From Candidatus Amarobacillus elongatus (lineage in GTDB: Bacteria; Chloroflexota; Dehalococcoidia; Tepidiformales; Tepidiformaceae): 53,814 bases of DNA. The stretch lies in assembly GCA_016703545.1 (NCBI GenBank), contig JADJBX010000012.1, forward strand, positions 1 through 53,814, in the 5' to 3' direction. Below, piece by piece: positions 47,661-53,814 of the stretch (its first letter is position 1; each line of letters starts with the position of its first letter). Made by a program: the position numbers and the translations under genes. A model generated the notes under the pieces. It ran no database searches. It was not told the DNA's origin and saw only the letters and a list, made by a program, of their open reading frames with translations.

Positions 47661-49368
47661 CTAGGTGGTGAGGCGCGCTTCGTAATCGCGGTGCTGGAGC
47701 CAAAACGGGGATGGCTCCGGCCGGCGCAGGCCCGCGACGCGGAACAGCTCCTGCCGCTGAACGAGCCAGGAGAGGACCCCCGAGCCCTCCGCGAGGGCTG
47801 CCAGCGCGAGCTCGCGGGCGCTCCGGGCACGCACATCCGAATCGAGTTCATTCAACAGTTCGTCAAATCTTTTCGCGAGCGCCGGGAGGCCCGGAGCGTA
47901 CGTCGCGGCGAGCAACCGCGACGGATCCGGGTCGTCGAAGGGCGGCCCCCAACCGAACCAGAAGGCAGCCCGGGCGTTGCCGTACTCGCCCGCCGAGGCG
48001 CGCTCGCCGATTGTCGTGTAGGGCTCGACGGCAGCCACGAAGCGATTGCCGAGAACGGCGGCAAGCCGCGCCGTGACAACGGCGCTGGCGCCGTATGCCG
48101 GGTCGAAAACGCTCGGAAAATCGATGCGAACGGTCCCGAGCGCGGCACCGCCGGCCGCATCCCAGCGGCGGCGAGCGTCGGCGGCATCGCCGTCGGGCGA
48201 TGGTCCGTAGCCGGGGAAGCGGGCGAGGTCGGTTGCCGCGAGCGCGAACGGAGCGCCGAAGACGGGGTCGATGGGGCTGCCGGGAAGGGCGCGGCCGCCA
48301 AAGAGTTCGCGGCCAAGCCACCCGCGGTGGAGTGCGCCGGAGAGCGCGCGGACCAATTCCGGGTTGTTCCACGGCGGGGCCGACGTCGAGAGGGTCGTGA
48401 TGACCGGGCTCTCCTCCAACCGCGTGAACTCCGTGAGTCCCGAGCGCGCGCGGAGCGCGGGCGCGTCGCGGCGGTCCCGGAGGAGCGCTTCGTCGCTCGC
48501 GCCCACGAGCAGCAGTTCCCGCGACGAGCCGGGCACTTCGAGTTCGATCCCGTCGAGGTCCGGCGGCCGGTGCCCATCGAGGAAGGCGGTGAACCCCGAG
48601 GGCGTGCGTTCGTTCGGGCCCTGGAAGATGAATGGGCCGCTGCCGGCGACTTCGGCCGGGCGCTGCAGGTGCCACGAGCCAGCGAACGCCTCCACCGCCT
48701 CCGGCGCCTGCACGAATGCGAGCCGCGCGGCGAGCGTGTGCAACAGGAACGGGTCGGGGCCATCGGTCTGGACGCGGACGGTCCGGACGTCCGTCGCGAC
48801 GGCGGACCGGATGCGCAATGCGGCTGCCTGGTGCTGGGCTGCCGGGAGCCTGGCAGCGCGCGCAAGGGCGCCTGCCCGTTCCAGGTGTGCGGCCACGTCC
48901 GCGGCCGTGACGGCACGACCTTCAACCGGCGGCCGCGGCTGCCAGCGCGCCCTCGGATTGAGGTGGAACAGCCACGTCTCGGGGTCAGCCTGCTCCCAGC
49001 GCTCGGCGAGGTCTCCACCGATGCGGAGGGGGTCGTACGACGCCCACTCCACCACGCGCGAGTGCGTGCGGCCGAGGATCTCGGCGAGCGCGGGTTCGCC
49101 CGAGCGAAGGGCATCGAAGGTGTCGAAAACGAGGGTGCCGGGCGCGACAAGTCGCGCAATGCCGCCGCCGCGGCGGGCGCTGGCGTCGCAGCGGCTGCCG
49201 GCCGGGTGCTCGTCCCGGGCGTGGTGGCCATGGGGGGTAGCGGTTGGGGCGGGCCGGGCGGCCTTCGAACCACCCGCACGCGGCGAAGACGGCGGCGCCG
49301 ATTCCGCCGGCGAGCACCGATCGCCGGGAGACGCGGCGCGGTATCACAGGGTCAGTGGCCGTGCCCAT
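47661..49368 (-). CDS. Second, divergent solute-binding lipoprotein (family 5-like)
   Basis: About 569 residues with frameshifts near 49,230 (a C6 run) and 49,155. ATG 49,368 begins a Tat/lipobox signal (RRVSRRSVLAGGIGAAVFAA with AACG), then an Ala/Pro/Thr linker. The binding domain has RLVAPGTLVFDTFDALRSGE, VVEWASYDPLRIGGDLAERW, TWLFHLNPRARWQPRPPVEG and VRIDFPSVFDPAYGASAVVT, weakly like family 5 proteins. Many typical positions have drifted. The start overlaps the end of the CDF exporter gene by 17 bases. Its role next to the complete binding protein is unclear. Confidence 0.7.
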
Positions 49369-50296
49369 GCGCGGGCATCAGGCTGGCGTCGGGGCTCAGG
49401 CAGCAGCCGATCGCCTCGTGCAGTTCGCGCGTCTCCGGCTGGAGTGTCACATGGCGGATGCCCCAGCGCTCGCGAAACAACGTGGCGAGGTCCGTGAGGA
49501 TGTGCTCCGTGCAGTGCACATCGCTCAGTTCGACGTGCGCGCTGAGCGCCGGGAAGCGGGGTGCGATCGACCATACGTGGACATCATGGAGCGCGACCAC
49601 ACCCGGCACACTCCGGGAGGCCGCCAATATTTCCTCGGGGTCGATGCCCGCCGGTGCGCTCTCGAGCAGGATATCGGCGGCCTGGCGAAGGAGGATGAAC
49701 GCGCGCGGCACGATGAACGCGACGATGAGCAGGCCCGCGACCGTGTCGGCGCCTTCCCAGCCGCCGAGCGCGATAAAGCCCGCCGACGCCACAACCGCGA
49801 CCGAGGTCAGCGCGTCGGCGGCGGCCTCGAGCGTGGCCGCGCGGGCGTTGAGGTTGTCGTGGCTGTGAGCGCGAAGGAGGCCGACGACCACGAGGTTGAC
49901 CAGCAGCCCGGCCGCGCCCACGACCAGGACTGGCCCCGTCTCGACGCGGTGACCGTCGCCGAAGCGGCTGACGGATTCGTACAGGATGTATGCGGCGATA
50001 GACAGGAGCAGGGTGACGTGCACGGGCACCGCGAGGACTTCGTACCGGGCATAGCCGTAGGTTCGCCGCGAATCTGCGGGTTTGCGGCCCGCGGTCGCGG
50101 CCGCCAGCGCCAGGATCAGCCCCGCGGAATCCGCGAGCGCGTGCCCGGCATCGGAAAGCAGTGCGAGAGAGCCGGTCCACCAGGCGGTAAGCGCCTCGAT
50201 GACGACGAATGCGCCGGTGAGGGCGAGCCCGAACAGCAGCCGGCGCTCCAGGGCGCCCTCGCCGTGCCCGTGCCCGTGCTCCGTGTGCGAATCCAC
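49352..50296 (-). CDS. Cation diffusion facilitator (CzcD/ZnT-type) metal exporter
   Basis: 314 residues. A His-rich N-terminus (HTEHGHGHGEG) precedes six membrane helices, and the cytoplasmic C-terminal metal-binding domain ends in HGHGH. Metal-site motifs are in SDAGHALADSAG (helix 2, HxxxD) and AAADALTSVAVVAS (helix 5). AHSHDNLNARAATLEA is the family signature between helices 4 and 5. The protein exchanges Zn, Co or Cd for protons. Its 3' end overlaps the start of the second binding-protein gene, an odd partner, so coupling may not reflect a shared function. Confidence 0.92.
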   Translation of the reverse strand: MDSHTEHGHGHGEGALERRLLFGLALTGAFVVIEALTAWWTGSLALLSDAGHALADSAGLILALAAATAGRKPADSRRTYGYARYEVLAVPVHVTLLLSIAAYILYESVSRFGDGHRVETGPVLVVGAAGLLVNLVVVGLLRAHSHDNLNARAATLEAAADALTSVAVVASAGFIALGGWEGADTVAGLLIVAFIVPRAFILLRQAADILLESAPAGIDPEEILAASRSVPGVVALHDVHVWSIAPRFPALSAHVELSDVHCTEHILTDLATLFRERWGIRHVTLQPETRELHEAIGCCLSPDASLMPAHGHGH

Positions 50297-50492
50297 TGAT
50301 TGAGCGTATCAACGGACCCGTCGCCGCGCTGAGTCCGCGTCTCACGTCGCCGAAACGGCCTTTGCGATACGATTACCAGCGGTTCGTCACCGGACAAACG
50401 CAGGAGCGCATACCCTGCCAGGCGATGTCGCGGGCATCCTCGGCCCGCTCACGGAGACCATCGAAGCGCACCGGCCCACCAGGGGAAAACCG

Positions 50493-53400
50493 GTGCGCAT
50501 TGGCATGCCCGAAGGGGTACGCGCGCCGGTGGCGGCGGCGCTGGCGGCGCGGCACGCCGGACCGACGCTGTTGCTCGTGGCCAACCCCGCTCGCGCGGGC
50601 GCCGTGGCCGAGGAGCTGGGGCTGTTCCTCGCGGGGATCCCGCTCGCCCGGCTCCCCGAACGCGAACGGCTGCCGTACGAATTCGCCCGCGACGACCCGC
50701 TTATCGCCGTCGAACGGGCGCGGGCGCTCTCTTTGCTGCGCGGCGACGTGCCGGCGCTCGTGGTGGCGAGCTGGGCGGCAATTGCGGAGCGCACGGCCGG
50801 GCCCGAAGTCGAGGCTGCCGGCGTCGACATCCGCACCGGTGAGGCTCACCCGCCCGCGGCCCTCATGGCCGCACTTGAGGCCTCCGGCTACCTGGTGGCG
50901 CATCTCGCGGACCGCCCCGGAACGGCCACGCGCCGCGGCGGCATCATCGACATCTTCCCCGCCGGCGACGACCAGGCGTACCGCATCGAGTTCTTCGGGG
51001 ATGACGTCGAAAGCATCCGCGTCCTCGATGTCGCGACGCAGCGCAGCGTGAAGCGCATGACGAGCGTGCACGTGCCGCCGGCGGCGACGGGCACGCACCA
51101 GGCGCGCGGCGCCGCGGCCGAACTCCTGCGCGCCCTTGATGCGAATGGCGACGGCGCCGAGCTCGTCATGGAACAGCTGGAGATCCTCGCGGGTGGCGGC
51201 CGCAGCGACTACGAGGGGTTCTTCGAACCGCTCCTGTACAGCGGCGACGCGCTGGACCACCTCTCCGGGGCCGTCCAGGTCGTCATCGAGGACCAGGAGG
51301 AAGGCGAAAACGCCCTCCGCACCCTGCTCGAACACCAGCGGCGGACGCGGACGGAGCTGGAACGGCGCGGCGCCATCCCGGAAGGGCTGCCCGAAATCAG
51401 CGGCGGTGCGGAACACGTCGCCGCGGCCATTGAGCAGGCGCCCCTGGTGGTGCACATCCAACGGTTCGGAGTCGATGAACTGGGGGCGAAGCGGCTCCCG
51501 ATCACGGCCACACCCAGCTTCGCGGGCCGCCTGCGCGCGCTCGTGCAGCAGGCCGACGCGTGGGCGAAGCAGGGCCGCGCCGTGGTGGTGGCGTCGCAAC
51601 AGGCGCTGCGGCTGGTCGAGCTGGCCGACGCCGACGGGCTCACGGGCGACCTCCGCCGCGCACTCACGGAGGCGCCGCGCGAGGGCACGGTGACCTTCGT
51701 CCCCGTTGCCGTGGGCGGCGGATTCACGCTCGATGAGCGGCTCGTCTTCGTGACCGACGCCGAGATCTTCGGCTTCCGGAAGCGGCGCAAGCCGACGCGA
51801 ACGCGGCAGGGCGTCCGCCCGGACATCGTCTCGACGCTCGAAGTCGGCGATTACCTGGTGCATGCCGACCACGGCATCGCGCGCTACGGCGGCCTCATTC
51901 GCCGCGCGTGGACGGCGTCGAGCGCGAGTACCTGAGCTGCAGTACGCCGAGCACGACCGGATCTACGTTCCCGCCGACCACCTCGAATCGGTCACACGGC
52001 ACGTCGGTCCCGCCGACCACCCGCCATCGCTCACGCGGCTGGGTTCCGCAGGACTGGGCGCGGGCGAAGCGGCGCGTGAAGGCGGCCGTCCTGGAGATGG
52101 CCCAGGAGCTGCTCGACCTGTACGCCCGCCGCGAGATGGCGCCGGGGTACGCCTTCGGCCCCGACAACGCGTGGCAGATGGAAATGGAAGCCGCCTTCCC
52201 CTACGTCGAGACGCAGGACCAGATGGAGGCGATCGCCGAGGTGAAGGCGGACATGGAACGCCCACGCCCCATGGACCGGCTGATCTGCGGCGACGTGGGG
52301 TATGGCAAGACCGAAGTCGCCATCCGGGCCGCGTTCAAGGCCGTGGCCGATGGCAAGCAGGTGGCGGTGCTCGTGCCGACGACTGTGCTCGCGGAGCAGC
52401 ACGGGAACACGTTCCGCGAGCGTGTCGCCGGCTTCCCCGTGCGTGTGGAGGTGCTGTCGCGCTTCCGCAGCGACGCCGAGCAGCGGGCAATCGTGAAGGC
52501 AGCGAACGCGGGCGAAGTCGACATCCTCGTGGGCACCCACCGCGTCATCAGCAACGACGTGAACTTCAAGGACCTCGGGCTCGTCATCATCGACGAGGAG
52601 CAGCGGTTCGGGGTGAGCCACAAGGAGCGGCTGAAGCAGATGCGCGCCGCCGTCGACATGCTGACCCTGAGCGCGACGCCGATCCCACGCACGCTCCAGA
52701 TGTCGCTGGCCGGGATTCGCGACATGAGCACGATTATGTCGCCACCCGAGGAGCGTCTGCCGGTTCGCACCTACGTCCTGCAGTGGGACGATGAGGTGCT
52801 GCGCGAGGCCATCGACCGCGAACTGCAGCGCGGCGGGCAGGTGTACTTCGTGCACAACCGCGTGAACAACATCGAGCGGGTCGTCGCGAAACTACGCGAT
52901 CTGGTGCCCGAGGCGAACATCACCGTCGGCCACGGCCAGATGCCGGAGGAACAGCTGGAGCGCGTGATGATGGAGTTCGGCGCGGGCGAACAGGACATCC
53001 TCGTCTGCACGACCATCATCGAGAGCGGCCTCGACATCCCCAACGCGAACACGATCATCATCAACAACGCCGACCGCTTCGGGCTGGCCCAGCTCTACCA
53101 GCTCCGCGGCCGCGTGGGCCGCGCGGCGAACCGCGCCTACGCCTACCTTGTGTACGAACGCGACCGGCAGATGAACGAACACGCGCAGAAGCGGCTCGAA
53201 GCGATCTTCGAGGCGACGGAACTGGGCGCGGGCTTCCAGATCGCGCTGCGGGACCTCGAGATTCGCGGCGCCGGGAACGTCCTCGGCACCGAACAGAGCG
53301 GCCACATCGCGAGTGTCGGCTTCGACATGTACTCGAAGCTGCTCGCGGAGGCAGTGGCGGCACTGAAGGCGGCGCGGCCGGGCGCCGTGCAGGGGCCGGA

Positions 53401-53814
53401 GCCGCTCGCGCCACCGCCCGCGGTCGACCTGCCGCTCAGCGCGCATATCCCGGAGGCGTTCGTCGAGGACATCCACGCGCGCCTCGCGCTCTACCAGCGA
53501 ATCGCGCAGATCGAGTCGGCCGATGGGGTGGCGGCGATGCAGGCCGAGCTCAAGGACCGGTTCGGCGAGGTGCCGCCGTCGGTGGAGAACCTGTTGTACG
53601 TCTCCCTCGTGAAATCCGTGGCGCGCCGGGCGAAGGTCGAAAGCATCAAGACCGACGAGCAGATGTTCCACATCCGCATCCGGGGTGGGACCACCGAGGC
53701 GATGCGCGACGCCGTCGGGGCGTTGAAGAGCAAGGCGTCGCGACCGGCCCAAACCAGGTGCGCTCGATCGTCCAGGTCGCCGGGGAACCTGGCAGATGGT
53801 GTTGGTCCGCGTGC
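50493..53814 (+). CDS. mfd: Transcription-repair coupling factor Mfd (right end cut, several frameshifts)
   Basis: About 1,107 codons are visible. The gene continues past the window edge. GTG 50,493 is the first standard start in frame, but 50,415-50,492 also read like Mfd (LPGDVAGILGPLTETIEAHR), so the true start may be further left. Order: UvrB-like N-terminal module (GGIIDIFPAGDDQAYRIEFF), RNA polymerase-interaction domain (VGDYLVHADHGIARYGGLIR, REYLELQYAEHDRIYVPADH), then the RecG-like translocase with CGDVGYGKTEVAIRA, VIIDEEQRFGVSHKE, LSATPIPRTLQMSLAG, VCTTIIESGLDIPNANTII and QLRGRVGRAANRAYAYL. Indels occur near 51,906, 51,935, 52,050, 53,737 and 53,790. Three of these were checked and fit a lost or gained G. 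Mfd removes stalled RNA polymerase and recruits UvrA. Confidence 0.92.

Noticed and set aside
1..53814. CRISPR arrays, rRNA genes, insertion sequences, riboswitches
   Set aside because: I saw no regularly spaced repeats, rRNA-like segments, transposase motifs or conserved riboswitch cores.

Overview
The window is high-GC bacterial DNA made of two parts. Positions 1 to about 20,469 look like the right-hand part of an integrative and conjugative element (ICE) ending at a tRNA-Asn gene. Positions 20,470 to 53,814 look like ordinary chromosome. The host is most likely a Chloroflexota (Dehalococcoidia-like) bacterium. That is a tentative inference from the peptide-transport lipoproteins with combined Tat and lipobox signals, the luciferase-like (LLM-class) oxidoreductase, the tungsten-type aldehyde oxidoreductase next to an ADP-forming acyl-CoA synthetase, and the PrgI/VirB4/NlpC-P60 style conjugation module. 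No marker gene here settles the taxonomy.

The ICE part reads, left to right: the C-terminal end of a probable DUF1156-type DNA methylase, an unrecognised 168-residue protein and a SNF2/RapA-type helicase (1-3948, a probable defence module); four conjugation genes, namely a VirB6/TrbL-like channel protein, an SLT plus NlpC/P60 wall hydrolase, a VirB8-like protein and a pilin-like protein (4114-7060); an oppositely oriented two-gene cassette of an AAA+ ATPase and a subtilisin-like protease (7139-10,566) placed inside the transfer region; then the transfer and DNA-processing operon of PrgI-like protein, VirB4 ATPase, DnaG-like CHC2/TOPRIM primase, TraG/VirD4-like ATPase and replication-relaxation protein (10,899-18,478). 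A small ORF and a large serine recombinase follow, and the recombinase reading frame runs into the 3' half of tRNA-Asn. No left attachment site is visible, so the left end of the element lies outside the window.

The chromosomal part holds a MoxR/ChlI-type AAA ATPase, a GNAT acetyltransferase, a DUF4397 surface protein, an LLM-class oxidoreductase, an FAD monooxygenase, a HAD phosphatase, an aldose 1-epimerase, a phosphodiester-glycosidase-domain membrane protein, an M20 peptidase, DAHP synthase, an RlmD/TrmA-like RNA methyltransferase, Maf, an alpha/beta hydrolase, YjbQ, class II fumarase, a broken PIN-domain gene, a DUF6886-like protein, an ADP-forming acyl-CoA synthetase pair, aldehyde:ferredoxin oxidoreductase, a 2-dehydropantoate reductase-like protein, an NAD-dependent epimerase, a dipeptide/oligopeptide ABC cluster (two permeases and two binding proteins, no ATPases), a CDF metal exporter, and mfd running off the right edge.

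Many genes on both sides carry single-base frameshifts, and most of those checked fall in short G or C runs. Even mfd has several, so most are probably sequencing errors rather than gene decay. Coordinates of frameshifted genes span the whole reconstructed gene, and the shift positions are given in each entry.
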